Assembly (NCBI GenBank): GCA_026874595.1 | Contig: CM049306.1 | Coordinates: 33,372,019-33,436,018, forward strand | DNA: 64,000 bases | Reading direction: 5' to 3' | From: Sipunculus nudus | Taxonomy: Eukaryota; Annelida; Sipuncula; Golfingiida; Sipunculidae | In this document: positions 46,460 to 57,425 of the stretch, piece by piece | Layout of the letters: every line of letters starts with the position of its first letter | Position numbering within the stretch: the first letter of the stretch is position 1 | The notes under the pieces: model-generated | What the model was told of the DNA's origin: nothing | The model's database searches: none | Seen by the model: only the letters and a program-made list of their open reading frames with translations | Made by a program: the position numbers and the translations under genes

Positions 46460-46474
46460 CCCCCCCCCCCCCCC
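46460..46474 (-). repeat. C15 tract (G15 on the minus strand)
   Basis: Fifteen C, interrupted by one A and followed by five more. Confidence 0.9.
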
Positions 46475-46512
46475 ACCCCCATTATTGAGCGATAGTAGGG
46501 TATCTTTGGAAT

Positions 46513-46547
46513 AAGGTCAAGGTCAAAAATAAATATAAGGTGACCTT
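46513..46547 (+). promoter_or_regulatory. Nuclear-receptor half-site cluster
   Basis: AAGGTCAAGGTCA (46513-46525) is a direct repeat of the AAGGTCA half-site. AAGGTGACCTT (46537-46547) is a perfect 11-base palindrome of the same core. It is probably part of a dispersed repeat; a regulatory role is unproven. Confidence 0.3.
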
Positions 46548-46853
46548 GGACAAATATTGGCACAAATTTCATTTATGATATTCAGCCATTTCGGAGAATA
46601 GGCGCAAACAGAAATGGCAGAAGAAAGAAAACAAAAAAGTGTGAATTCGATAATTTTGCCATCTGGGAGACCTAAGCAGCTTCACCCACAGATTTTATGA
46701 ATATATATTATATGAATATAAAATAAACTGATCAATCTCCATAAGCCTCAATGTCCTACCTGCGGAGGTTTAAATATTATCATTCTTGTCCATACAGCAC
46801 ACCTGTACACCAAGTTGCAGTTGTCCCATACATGTAACGCAGGTGATGCTGTA

Positions 46854-47407
46854 AGCCCTGGTCACAACCAACCGTGCGTGTTTTTAGTCCGTACGTTTTT
46901 TGAGGAGGCCACGGCCGCCACGTTTTTCTGAAAACGTGGGGAGGAGTGGCAAGAGTAGGGAGGGAATGCGTCAACGCACAGCTGCGCAAGGTGTAAGTAC
47001 GTGGCCCGTGAGCGTTTGCGTGCACCGTACAATGCGCATGTGGTAAATGAGTTGTACGTGCTTACAACTAGCTTGTACGTACGATCTCCGTGCGATTGCC
47101 ACGTTGTCCTACGGAGGCAGTACTTACACCTGCTGCTCACGTACGGTGCCCTTACTCATTCGCATGTTTCAAGTGCGTGCAAGTGCGATGAACGTGAGTT
47201 TTTCCGCCAGTCGGGGGTGAATCCGTAGCCCGAACGCAGCCCGAACGCAGCGAAAGGTCATCCTGCACTAAAGGTGCTACGGCGTGTCTGCGTGCTCCCA
47301 AATCCGTACTGAGGCGGTACTCACTACGTACGGATCCCCAAGTTTTGCCCACGTTTTTGCAAGTAGACAGCACCCACTTGCAAGTACGGCGGGTTGGGAC
47401 CACGGCT
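46854..47407. mobile_element. CpG-rich inverted-repeat element (about 554 bp)
   Basis: The left end AGCCCTGGTCACAACC and the right end GGTTGGGACCACGGCT are inverted partners; over 27 positions about 21 match. The left end follows TA (46852-46853), and TA occurs one base beyond the right end, so TA may be the target duplication. The interior is rich in CpG, with CGTACG and GTACGT words, unlike all surrounding DNA. It has internal direct repeats (CCCGAACGCAG twice at about 47229) and partly inverted segments around 46995 and 47125. Open frames here follow base composition and have no known domain. It looks like a non-autonomous DNA transposon. Confidence 0.65.
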
Positions 47408-49879
47408 TTATCGTCATGCAGTTTCTTGATATATTCCTCCAAACGTGGACGTAGTAATATGAATTCTCGGTTGTTTTATTACAACAAACCAAATTAATAT
47501 GAACCTAATTAAGTCCATAGAATGTTTGGTATACAACTAAGTCCTTAAGCAAAACGATTGGCGAAAACATCAACTTAAGGCCATTTTAATGTTTTAGGAC
47601 GAGGTTGTTACTTTTTACTATTCAGCATGAACTCATTTTAGGATTCCTACTAGATTTGCCTAGAACCTCCCAGGATATTGCGTTAGAAGATTCAAGGGCT
47701 AACAGATACAATTTGTGCCCACCTAACATTCAGGTTGCCCTTATGAATTTTTTTCTATAGGGTACGTTGACCTTATTTTCTGTTTTCAAATAGAATGGTC
47801 TGGGACCTCCATGGAAGTACAGTGAGAGGTCTTTTAAGTCGAACGGTTACGATTTGTGCCCTTTTAACGGCCGGACGGCCGGACGGACGCTGGGCAAGAG
47901 GTTATCACTTACTGTCAGCTGAGCTTAATAGCGTACCATACTTGTCTGTAGAACAATACATTTTTGTTGGTGTGGCCTAATGCTTTTTATTAATTATTAA
48001 TGCGACTAAGGTCAATTTACTCATTCTTATGCTCCTGCTTCCTGTTGTCATTTCTGCTTATTTAAATACTTTCACTTTACATGTTTAGCCTTTTCCTTTT
48101 TTATCACGGTACATTTGGAAATTGTATCTAACATAATAATATATACCCTATTGTGTATTTTACGAATCCTGAATGTTATCTCTTCGGAAAATGTTTAAGT
48201 CATCCTATACCGATATGTTCCCTGTGTTCAAATCAACCAAACAACGAAGCAACTTGGCAGTGACAGAAGAGATATATTATAGTCTCGGTTACATTGTTGC
48301 TTCGGAACATCTATCATATTCAATAATACTAAATTTCGAAAATTTCCCAGGGAAGCATGCTTGAGCAGCCGCGTGGGAATTTTGTACATTACAAAATGAT
48401 GATACAACAATACGTGGAAAGCATTAAATCTGGATAAGTTAAACTTTTTATAAGTCCCACCAAACAATGTATTCATCACAGTCAGTCGTGTGTTACGCTT
48501 TTACTATTGGTTTTTAGGTGAATTTCAGAGAAAAGTGGATCTTGGGCATTAGATTTGGAATTAGATGCGTCCCCAGCTGAAATATACAGCTGTGTTAGCG
48601 ATGTTATGCGCTCTCGAAAGACCATCTAATCATTACCTGAGATGTTTCATCTTTACCGATTGGTTTCCTTCAGTCTTTGCAAAAATAAACTATCCAGACT
48701 AATTATTGAATTAAAATTCCATTTGCTATATTTTATCTTTGCCTAATATCAGTTCTATACTTAATTACAATATCCTTTTTTGCAGTGGAGTGCACATATA
48801 TGATATAAAACTGCCAAATTAACACGTCTCCTTTTGATGGTGCTGACTACAGATGGCTATGAAATTCTCTCTTTGATAAATCCGTGACAACCTTTGCCAG
48901 AATCAAAGTAATGCATTTTTCCCACGCTGATCCTGAGCCGGGCATCTTGGAATGCAGCATCCATCATCCCAGCATCCTCTGAAGATGCAATATCCATGTA
49001 AGACCAGGGCGAGATGGTTGTGATCAACCATGTGATAAAACACTACTGTGTTACTGAAGCCGAGGAGCTCAAACAGTGATTCGACCAAAATGAACCCCTT
49101 TTCATGTCTGATCGTCTTTCGTCTAGTTGCCATGATGCTCTTTTTGGACTAATTCTCAAATCCCCTTTTGTCTGATATTTCCGAATGTCAAACATGTAAC
49201 CCTTTTCTTCTATTATATCTCTAACGGTAATTTAATCTGGTAAATTTCGACCATTGAAGCTGAAAACATTGGTCTGTTATGTACAGTCATGTTGGCACTT
49301 AATAATTCTACTGATACAGGAAATGTAATATTTAGATTTAAATAATAACATAAGAGAGAGAGCCACAGAAATAGAAGTCATAAGGTGATTGGACAGTACC
49401 AAATTTCAAAGGCATAGGCAAATCCTATAATAACGGTTTGATTTAATTCACCTTTTCAATTCAGCTTATTTTTTTATACCTCACATTATTACTGAAATGC
49501 GGTAATTTGTATTTAATTTATAATAATAATAAAAAATAATCATCATCATCCTAAGACGAATCTAGAATTATATATCTCATTACTTGCCTTCAGAAACATT
49601 ATCACTAACCAAAAAAAATACAGAAAAGATCATTCTGAATTTACGGATTTGTACTTACAAAACCGCATTTTACAGTCATCATGATCCTTATGTAGCTTAA
49701 ACGGAGCCAGTGGAGCAAGGAAATCCTGACCCCCAACCCTTAACACCATGGATCTAAAAACAACACGTACAAGACGATTTTACTACTCAAATAAAAGAAA
49801 ATAATTAATGATCTTAATTATGCAGAACACGATCATATTTAATATCAATTACAAAAATATAAATCTGCATTCTAATGAA
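47408..49879. other. Anonymous stretch
   Basis: No supported gene. Near 47868-47890 the phrase CGGCCGGACGGCCGGACGG is a short tandem typical of retroposon tails. Confidence 0.35.
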
Positions 49880-50195
49880 TGTAAGCTGAAGCCATATTTG
49901 GGGTCCTTAATGTTGAATGTTCCCGAGACCGAGTTTGCATTCCATATTCGGCCCCTATTCCCGTGTTCATCCGTGCATAGGTGACTGGACATTAGTGAAT
50001 TTTCTTCATGGCGTTCCTGAATCCGGATCATGTGTGGATCCGCACCAAAATCTTTTCGATTCTCTACTAGCCTATTTCCGAAAGGGCCTTAAAATTTCAT
50101 ACTGATGAGTGAGTTATTTTTTTTTTTACTAAAAACTCAGAAAAATCACCCACCCACAAACGGGGATGATCAAAGACCCTTTCAGCAGAGGCAAA
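49880..50195 (+). repeat. Interspersed repeat family B, full copy with local changes
   Basis: Blocks: GTTTGCATTCCATATTCGGC, GTGACTGGACATTAGTGAAT, GTTCCTGAATCCGGATCATG, CCGCACCAAAATCTTTTCG, AAAATTTCATACTGATGAGT, then GAGTTATTTTTTT, ACAAACGGGGATGATC and CAGCAGAGGCAA. The ACAAACACACA segment is replaced by a T run and AAATCACCCACCC. Confidence 0.65.
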
Positions 50196-50852
50196 AATAC
50201 ACACAACTGATCCTTGGTACCAAATTAAAGATATTCGTTTATACCATATAGGTGTTAATCCCTAATGCCAAGCACACCATTATCCTAAATACAATTATCA
50301 TGCTAACAATTTAAGACGCTCCTTAAAACCAAATACAAGATGATTCTTAATTCTAAACGCAAGATCACGACTTCATTGCAATTGCAATACGATTTTTAAT
50401 GCCAAACACACAATTTGATAGTTATGCATTTAGGCTTATTGACCAAGTCAAAAGTCACTGTCGGTTGAATAAATTTGAATATGTTTCGGTATTTTCATTT
50501 AAATGAAAGAGTAGAAACATATGGCAAAAAGAGAACTGGCCAGATATCTAACTAACTGACAGACCCCCTGAAGACATTATCTTTTATATTATAATCCCAT
50601 TTGTAAAAACAACCCTCTGTAGACTATACAACTGATGGGGAACGAGATTCGTAAAACCACATTCTCCATGGATCTTTTCTATATAGAATTATAGTAGGAG
50701 CTAGATTTAAGTAATTACTCAGAGAATGACCATACTCATGAGTGTCTGGCAAGAGAAAATGTAAAGACGTTAGAAGAGAGAAACCATTTTTAATGGGGGA
50801 ATTAGACATTGAAGAAATGATTTTAATTAACTTTTAGCTAGCCTTATTTTAC
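50196..50852. other. Anonymous AT-rich stretch
   Basis: Nothing recognised. Confidence 0.35.
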
Positions 50853-51009
50853 CAGCTAAAGAGCTTTCTGGTCGACCTGCAAGTATTGTAACATAAGGTA
50901 TTTTTTTTTTAAATCTCTTTATATTTCCCTCTCTTAATACATTTCCTCTAAATATACATGAATGTTCACCTTTATTTAAAATTTCAACAATCGTGACATT
51001 AATTATCTC
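50853..51009 (-). other. Possible internal exon, faint RasGAP-like motif
   Basis: On the minus strand TTTCTAAATTACAG precedes 51009 as a good acceptor, and the frame from there reads EIINVTIVEILNKGEHSCIF, then RGNVLREGNIKRFKKK, to a possible donor (AGCTG|GTAAAA at 50852). The IFRGNxL segment after an acidic/glycine stretch recalls the LFRGNSLA motif of Ras GTPase-activating domains. However, the rest of that family's signature is absent, and 157 bases without a neighbouring exon is thin evidence. It could be a decayed copy or coincidence. Confidence 0.15.
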
Positions 51010-51200
51010 CTGTAATTTAGAAATAAAAATTGAATTTGAATATCCAAACAGAAATCTTAATATGCAAAAGGTGTGCTTCGTATTAGCTAAAACGATCTGT
51101 ATTTTAATAGGCTGTTCTGGTTCACTGAACATTAAACTTTAATTGAAAGACAAACATAAAGATACATATTGAAAATGGAAGGCACGTTGATTATATATAA

Positions 51201-51280
51201 TGTTACGGAACCTAATAACAACAGATCACGTAATCGTGATCAGCACAAATTTTGTTACGGAGATCGAGAAAAACGTTGCT
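51201..51280 (-). mobile_element. 3'-end fragment of the 8-kb LTR family
   Basis: TGTTACGGAACCTAATAACA, CAGATCACGTAATCGTGAT and AATTTTGT-ACGGAGAT align with the plus-strand start of the element at 8146. Similarity fades after about 80 bases. Confidence 0.65.
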
Positions 51281-51638
51281 GGCAATACATGTCGTGGGTA
51301 ACAGAGAGCCATCTGTCACATGGATTTATGTTTTTTTTTCACATATCTGTCGACGTGTGAATAAATCCATAGTGTGTGTCATCATACACGTTTTCTAATC
51401 GTGTAGAACACTATAAATAAATCTGTCCCCTTTTAATAACACCTGGTGATATCTGTCATTTTTTCTGAAAGGTACATTTCTGTCTAGACCACTGTTGAAT
51501 TAATCACGTTCCATGTGAATGTGATTCGGGAGACTATCGGATTCAGTTAAAACCTGACCTGCACGTCATTACACAACAAGAAATAGACAAACCGGAATCA
51601 CAGGGGGACAAGACAGTGTTTAGATACAGTATGCATTG

Positions 51639-51650
51639 CCCCCCCCCCCC
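51639..51650 (-). repeat. C12 tract
   Basis: Twelve C. It follows GACAAGACAGTGTTTA (51606-51621), a 16-base word that recurs at 53371. Confidence 0.85.
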
Positions 51651-51712
51651 ATTAAAAATCTATTTGAGCTGTTCTCGCGAGCCATATGTCCTATATATAT
51701 ATATTACCAAAT

Positions 51713-51762
51713 TCAGTGGTGGATCCAGTGAAGGGCACCTGGTTCGCCGTGAAGCTGTAACA
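51713..51762 (+). repeat. Family E-type end fragment
   Basis: CAGTGGTGGATCCAGTGAAG resembles the CAGNGGCGGATCCAG start of family E elements. Confidence 0.35.
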
Positions 51763-52049
51763 TATCTCATTTCATCGATCATTTCCAAGTTATTCTTAAT
51801 TATTGTTCATTCTTTAGATATATATTTTATTATTCCTGGCAATTAAATTTTTTCATTTATCTACAATTTGTTACATTCAAATTCATAAGTTAAGGATATA
51901 AATGAACAGCCCTGTAATTAAGATAGCATCCTAATGTTTCTTTAAATGAGGGAGGGAGCCGTTCCGTTATTGCACTTTGCAGGGTCATAACTGCAATAAC
52001 CCCCGCCCCCCCCCCCCCCCACCCCCTCAATCCTAATTTGCCTGTGACT
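51763..52049. repeat. AT-rich stretch ending in a C-rich tract
   Basis: C-rich tract at 52001-52026 (C4-G-C15-A-C5). Otherwise anonymous. Confidence 0.5.
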
Positions 52050-52200
52050 GAGGCAAGGCTTTCCCATTAGCCAACAGAGCTCAGCTGGGGCTGGGTCGAC
52101 CGGGAAATTTTCACGGTTCCTCGGCTCATACTCAAACTCACGACCTTTGCTCTGTTGAGCCCGGTGAGCTGACTAGACCACAGTACTCGGTAAAATGCAA
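52050..52200 (-). mobile_element. tRNA-derived SINE (family 2), minus strand
   Basis: On the minus strand: GTGGTCTAGTCAGCTCACCG (A box region), GTCGTGAGTTTGAGTATGAG (decayed B box), then TGAAAATTTCCCGGTCGACC and GGCTAATGGGAAAGCCTTG, matching the body of the 29.05-kb copy. Confidence 0.6.
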
Positions 52201-52525
52201 AGTTAAACATGCGACTTGAACATATCAATAATATAAGTTCGAAGATTACATTACATGATGATATTTTGCAATTTATAAACGCAGATGCGCATTTTTACCA
52301 TATAGATATCATCATGATACCAATGATTGAATGTTTGGACTTTCCAGTTAATATCCAAACTTTAAGAAATATAAATATTATAGCCGGCCACACATGAACA
52401 CCCACTCTCTGAGGTTTGACTACGTTAAATAAACGGTGCCTCAAAATATCCTCCTAAAACTCCATATCTAAAAAAAAATCTTTTCATATGAACATGGCTT
52501 AAGATTTTATTCATTGAGGTGAAAT

Positions 52526-52573
52526 AAAAAGAAAACAAATATTTATACTTATCATAGGCTGAAAATTGTTTAC

Positions 52574-52619
<46 letters not shown>

Positions 52620-52640
52620 GGGTAATATAATAATGCGCAT

Positions 52641-52692
<52 letters not shown>

Positions 52693-52740
52693 GTAAACAA
52701 TTTTCAGCCTATGAAAATTATAAATATTTGTTTTCTTTTT
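52526..52740. repeat. Inverted repeat, 50-bp arms enclosing two (TA)n tracts
   Basis: Arms at 52526-52575 and 52691-52740 match at 48 of 50 positions (words AAAAAGAAAACAAATATTTA, CATAGGCTGAAAATTGTTTA and their complements). Between them lie (TA)n at about 52575-52616, a short CATGGGTAATATAATAATGC spacer, and a second TA-rich tract at about 52640-52691. The whole block can fold into one long hairpin. The Tyr/Ile-repeat open frames over it are artefacts of TA repeats. Confidence 0.9.
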
Positions 52741-52779
52741 ACATATGTATAGCTTATTACCCATCAACCGCTAACCCAG

Positions 52780-52883
52780 TATATAAGAGCCCCTCTGTTC
52801 CCGAATTTCTGGATTCGTAACTGAAATACGTATACTAGATAGCAGCGTCAGTAGCAGTTATTTGCAGACAGATAGTAACGCAG
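52780..52883 (+). promoter_or_regulatory. Candidate TATA promoter with a non-coding first exon and splice donor
   Basis: TATATAAG at 52780-52787 is followed, at the usual distance, by a leader of about 75-95 bases that ends GTAACGCAG|GTAAGC, a strong splice donor with GT at 52884-52885. The leader has no ATG, so the first exon would be untranslated. The sequence just downstream is less AT-rich and contains CpG. A matching acceptor or coding exon was not identified in the remaining 11 kb. The promoter sits 40 bases from the end of the long inverted repeat, so it could also belong to a transposon. Confidence 0.35.
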
Positions 52884-52885
52884 GT

Positions 52886-53385
52886 AAGCTTTTGTGACGC
52901 TCGAAATCTCTTTCGGGCGCTCGGTTCTTTGTGTCCCGGCATCCCACCGGACGTGCGAATTTCTTACTGTAAGACTGAGAGATGATCAAAGCATGGATCT
53001 GACCAGTTGCAGTCACTTGCTATTGCTGACTACTTCAAACAAACAAGTTAAATGTCCTGACTGTTGACAATTTATCCTTACTTTAAAAAAAATCATATAA
53101 TGACATGATATTAAACGATGTACTTATTCCAAATCACGTTATCAACTCAATTGCCTGATTAAATTTAACTAATCCTACATATTTTGACAATTATTCACTC
53201 TTCTCGGAACGCTCCGTTATCGCATGTAACTCTACACAGTTTTTCCGACAGCGTCCCGGACTCTCAAACTTTTCTTCCTACTGAAAGAACTGATATGTCT
53301 TCGGCAATAGCATAGGATATTATTATAAAATAAACTCATAATATAACTGACTGACTGATGGCCACTAGGGGACAAGACAGTGTTT

Positions 53386-53390
<5 letters not shown>
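52886..53390. other. Anonymous stretch downstream of the candidate promoter
   Basis: Somewhat more CpG than average up to about 53000. At 53371 lies a second copy of GACAAGACAGTGTTTA, just before a (TA)n tract. Confidence 0.3.

Positions 53391-53422
<32 letters not shown>
53391..53422. repeat. (TA)n microsatellite
   Basis: About 31 bases of TA. Confidence 0.95.
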
Positions 53423-53425
<3 letters not shown>

Positions 53426-55990
53426 GTAAGCATGCGTATGTTTATATTTTTATATTCATGTTAATCATAAGGTTCCGAGGTACGGCAAATGGAAGACCCT
53501 GTCAGAAGATTTCAGTTCATTAATCATTAATCACAACCGGTGATGGCGCAGAACTGGTGCAAACGTGCTCTTGACTCTATCGTCCCCTCATATTGTCAGC
53601 CGTACATCCACACTGAGTTACGGATAGCTATGTGGGAGTTAAGGATGTCCCTCTTCAAAGGGGCGGCGGAAAACTTGTAATTGGACGAGCCTTTCTAACT
53701 GACAAACTGACTATAAACGCTCTATAGATAATATCCCCTCATGCAGTAATGATGTGCCGGGCTTATATGGAGCGAATATATAATCTGAAAGGAAAACGGG
53801 CTAAAGTACACTGTGCTGCCGGCAGGAACAGTTCTACCGCTCGGGTTATTAAATAAATCGGAAGTTTATTCGTTTATTTTATCTATGTATGTTTTCTGTT
53901 TAATTTAACGGGATAATTTCGACAGTTTCAATCTTCATTTAAAAAAATCACCCACTTAAAAATTGTTTTTCAATTAAGTTAATATATTTTATGTCTTATA
54001 GGGTCGGAAGGTCATAACCACGTTACATCTGGAGTGTTAAATTCAATTTAATTTTAAATCTATACCCTAAAAATAACGTATGTTGCAGTGTAAATATGCA
54101 GAACTCTAAAGGATATAAAAGATAAAGACAAAGGGAAATCCATTTGTAGCGCTTCAGTGAAAAACAAGCTCGTGTAGGAAAAACTAAATGTTATTTAGTC
54201 AAAATGTTTTACGTAATAAAATTCGCAGAAAAGATCTTGGTTTTGATAACTTGCCAGTGCGAATACAATGTATGTACATAAAACAGCTTATCTGAAGAAT
54301 ACGGTCCTTGTGCCGGAAGAAACAGATACGTTAAAAAAGTCACTGAATCTAACTGAAAGCAGTAGAGGCCATGTGTACCCCACGCGTGATCTGAGTCAAG
54401 TGGCGCGTAATATGATACCGATGTTTTATAAATGACACGAACTACGATATACCAGACCCAATCACCCGTGGGTACCTTGTACTCCGGCCTCGTTGTGGTC
54501 AAAGCACGTATTGTAATCAGCCAAAAAGGACATGTCTCCTGCATGTCCTTCTGCTTTGTGAGATCGACATTGAGTGACAAAGAAAAGTAAGGTTCTAAAA
54601 ACAACGTCTGTGATTGCATGGGAGATAGTCTTTGGAAAAAATGTTATGAGCACACGTCACGGGAGGTGAAGCGTTATATGATACTTTTGCTCTGAGTGAT
54701 GAAAAAAGCCCGACAACGGTATAAATGACTGTAAAATGTCTGTACGCTCGTGAAGAAAGATAAACGGGCTTTGAACCAAAAAAAAAAGTAAAAGAAAAAT
54801 ATTAATGTCAGTGACAGCTGTTCATTCATCTATCCGTTTTTTTTATAAGAGACTCAATACTAAGATTCATATACTATACATGTATATAAAAAATTCCACA
54901 AGTGAGAACATCCATGGTACATATGTCTATGCAAGAAAATAAGGGTATTTTAAAAATGTCGCAATACAAGCTATACATTTGCATGCAGAAAAAGCTGCGA
55001 CGTACTGTGTATACGTAACGTTATATGAGGTATTAGCATCCTTTTAATAAAAAAAAAAAACAGAAAAAAGGGTACTCCAATAAAAAAAGAGAGAAAAAGA
55101 GTAGCCGGTGATCCGTAATATGATACATGTGCTCTATAATTTCAGCAAATCTTAAAGAGAAAGACCAAAGAAGTGACTTTGATGGCCTGCGGTATTAACG
55201 GGTACATGATAACGTTTGGGATCAGAGCATGATGAAAGGATGATAAGTTATCTTCGAAACATATTCAACACTCATCGGTTAATTGATATTATGAGTTTTG
55301 CCCATCTACCAGTTTTATTATCGACTCACTCATTTGTGTATATGGGTGTGTGTTTTGGAGTGCGATGCGTTTATTCATAAAACATTAATGTCAAAGAAAA
55401 GAGAACAGGTAGCACATGGCGATATTTTTTTATTCAGATAAATATTGAAAGACATTCAGTTCACCTTTCAAAAGTCTGTTTCAAATCCCCGAAAAGTACG
55501 TTTGAATATTTTATAAATTACATATAAAGCGATTGTCTTGTCAGAGAAAAGAATTGGTGAAATCATAACTCAGGTCAAATCGTGCACAAAAATGTGCACA
55601 TTGTGACATTGTGTTTATTCTTTAGAAGTCCTTCTTGTCCTACACTGCGCTATTTATCTTGTGGACATATTGTGACGTGATGTCAGTTTCCCTCCGTCAT
55701 TCTTTCGTTGATAACCATACATTTTCTTTGCCCGGACGATCAAATATAATTAATTTTTTTAAAGCCAATAAATAACACTGGGAATAGCTGCCACTAATCT
55801 AGTGGGTTGGAGCGCTGGTCATTTGCTCATTGAAGAAAGCCAATATGCCCGGCGCCATCGGCAATTTGGCCACTCGGCACAGCGTATAAATCCCTAAGTA
55901 GTTTGCCACACGGCCAGATCGTCTCGATGATAGGCACAAATCATTCGTGAAACATTATTCTGGAAATTGGATAAACTCTGCCTGTATGTC
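53423..55990. other. Anonymous AT-rich stretch
   Basis: No supported gene. A 136-codon minus-strand frame at 54209-54619 is the longest outside obvious repeats. It has no recognised domain or exon signals, and phrases from it (TAATATGATAC with nearby CTCT/GATC words) recur loosely near 54680 and 55115, which suggests decayed repeat material. Confidence 0.35.
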
Positions 55991-56091
55991 TGTATTGCTC
56001 TCTGTCTTTCTGTGTTCTCTTCTCTTCCGTCTATCTGACTCCTTTTCTCTGTCGCTGTCTGTCTGTCTATCTGTCCCTGTCTCTGTCTCTC

Positions 56092-56139
<48 letters not shown>

Positions 56140-56240
56140 GGTTTCTATATCTAGCTTCCCTTTTCTCTGTCTCTCTCAGTCTATCTCTCTCTAACTCTCT
56201 CTGTCTCTGTCTGTCTGTCTATCTCTCTGTCTCGCTCAAA
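55991..56240 (+). repeat. CT-rich satellite-like tract with (CT)n core
   Basis: CTGT/CTCT/CTAT tetramers from about 55991 surround an uninterrupted (CT)n run at about 56101-56138. The Ser/Leu-rich open frame through it is a repeat artefact. Confidence 0.9.
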
Positions 56241-56931
56241 CTGGAAAAAAACTGATTTACCGATAAGTTAACAACCTGATATTAGATGTTTTTTTTCGAA
56301 TATTTATTTTTAAATACCAGCAACCAATCAGAAGCTATTTAATTTATTCATTTTACAAGTGACAATGTCAGTAGGAATATCGGCAGGAAAAAATAACTAC
56401 ATGTACTTTCTCACTCAATTGATTACTTTTGTTTATTGTAGCTTTTCTGTTTATATTGATTCGTCAAAACCAATAAAAACCAAAATTCTATTTTGAATGC
56501 TTTTGTACATTTCATACACAAGAGATGACCCAGATTCACGTATTACAGCGCTTTTTAAACCGTTAAAAACTTTATTACACTAATTGACCGAAATGTGTGT
56601 CTATATAGCTTCTCAATATTTTTTCCTTGCTTCAAAGTCTGTCTATCTCGATCAGACAATTTCTGCGAACATTCGTATTGGGTATAATGGTCGTCTGCAG
56701 TGTTCAGTCCAGTGAGCCGGTATTGTGGGTTTGTCACGTTAAATTATAAACACTCTGGAGGATCTTAGAGGAGAAACACTTTGTATTGTCTGTAATAAAA
56801 CAAAACATATTTCTTGTGAGCACAAACATTAAATGTTTTGCACAATATTTTTATATTTTGTTTATGCAATAAATTCTATGTGCCTTTTCAGTAATTGGAG
56901 TTTGCAACAGTATAGCAGTATATAATGTCGC

Positions 56932-56937
<6 letters not shown>
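56241..56937. other. Anonymous AT-rich stretch
   Basis: Nothing recognised. Confidence 0.35.

Positions 56938-56987
<50 letters not shown>
56938..56987. repeat. (TA)n microsatellite
   Basis: About 50 bases of TA. Confidence 0.95.
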
Positions 56988-56988
<1 letters not shown>

Positions 56989-57014
56989 GCATTCACTTTA
57001 AAAAAACATTTGTC

Positions 57015-57425
57015 CCTTCCAAAATATTGTTTCAGACCGTTTGCTTACTCCTGTAAACGAGTGTGGGCCCGGCGCGATCACAGGTGTCAACATAAACACA
57101 GCGCGTTGGGACGTGTGCATCGCGAAGCCACAACACGTGTCATTCAGGAGTTGCCTTGACTGACTTTGCCCAAAAAATGTAATACATATTCCCGCTAGCT
57201 AAACACCGGGGCCCACAGTCGGACCTCCGATCACGCGGCCTTATCATGGTAAACAGACACAAGTGGACTGTGTTTACCAACACGCAGAGCCATAACAAGG
57301 TATTAACAGCCGTGTGCGAGGTACTGAGACTGTGTGCTGGGATTGTTTTGCTGGGAAACGTTTGTATAAAGCAAAACTGAACTGTAAGTGTGAAAGAACG
57401 GTATAATATTTCTCTGATTATGTCC
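57015..57425 (-). repeat. Interspersed repeat family C, minus-strand copy
   Basis: Read on the plus strand: GTTTGCTTACTCCTGTAAAC, CGCGATCACAGGTGTCAACA, CACAACACGTGTCATTCAGG, TCGGACCTCCGATCACG, ATGGTAAACAGACACAAGTG, GAGCCATAACAAGGT and GTGCTGGGATTGTTTTGCTG. These are the reverse complements of the 36.8-kb blocks in reversed order. Confidence 0.65.

Noticed and set aside
46780-47492. Several overlapping open frames on both strands
   Set aside because: They result from the high GC and CpG content of the inverted-repeat element, which lowers the stop frequency. No domain was seen.
52425-52767. Frames of alternating Tyr-Ile
   Set aside because: Translations of (TA)n microsatellites; the same holds for frames at 15.4, 42.8, 56.9 and 63.3 kb.
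54209-54619. 136-codon minus-strand open frame
   Set aside because: No recognised domain, promoter, splice context or codon pattern, and parts recur loosely nearby. It is left as anonymous DNA.
55947-56255. Ser/Leu-rich 102-codon frame
   Set aside because: Translation of the CT-rich tract.
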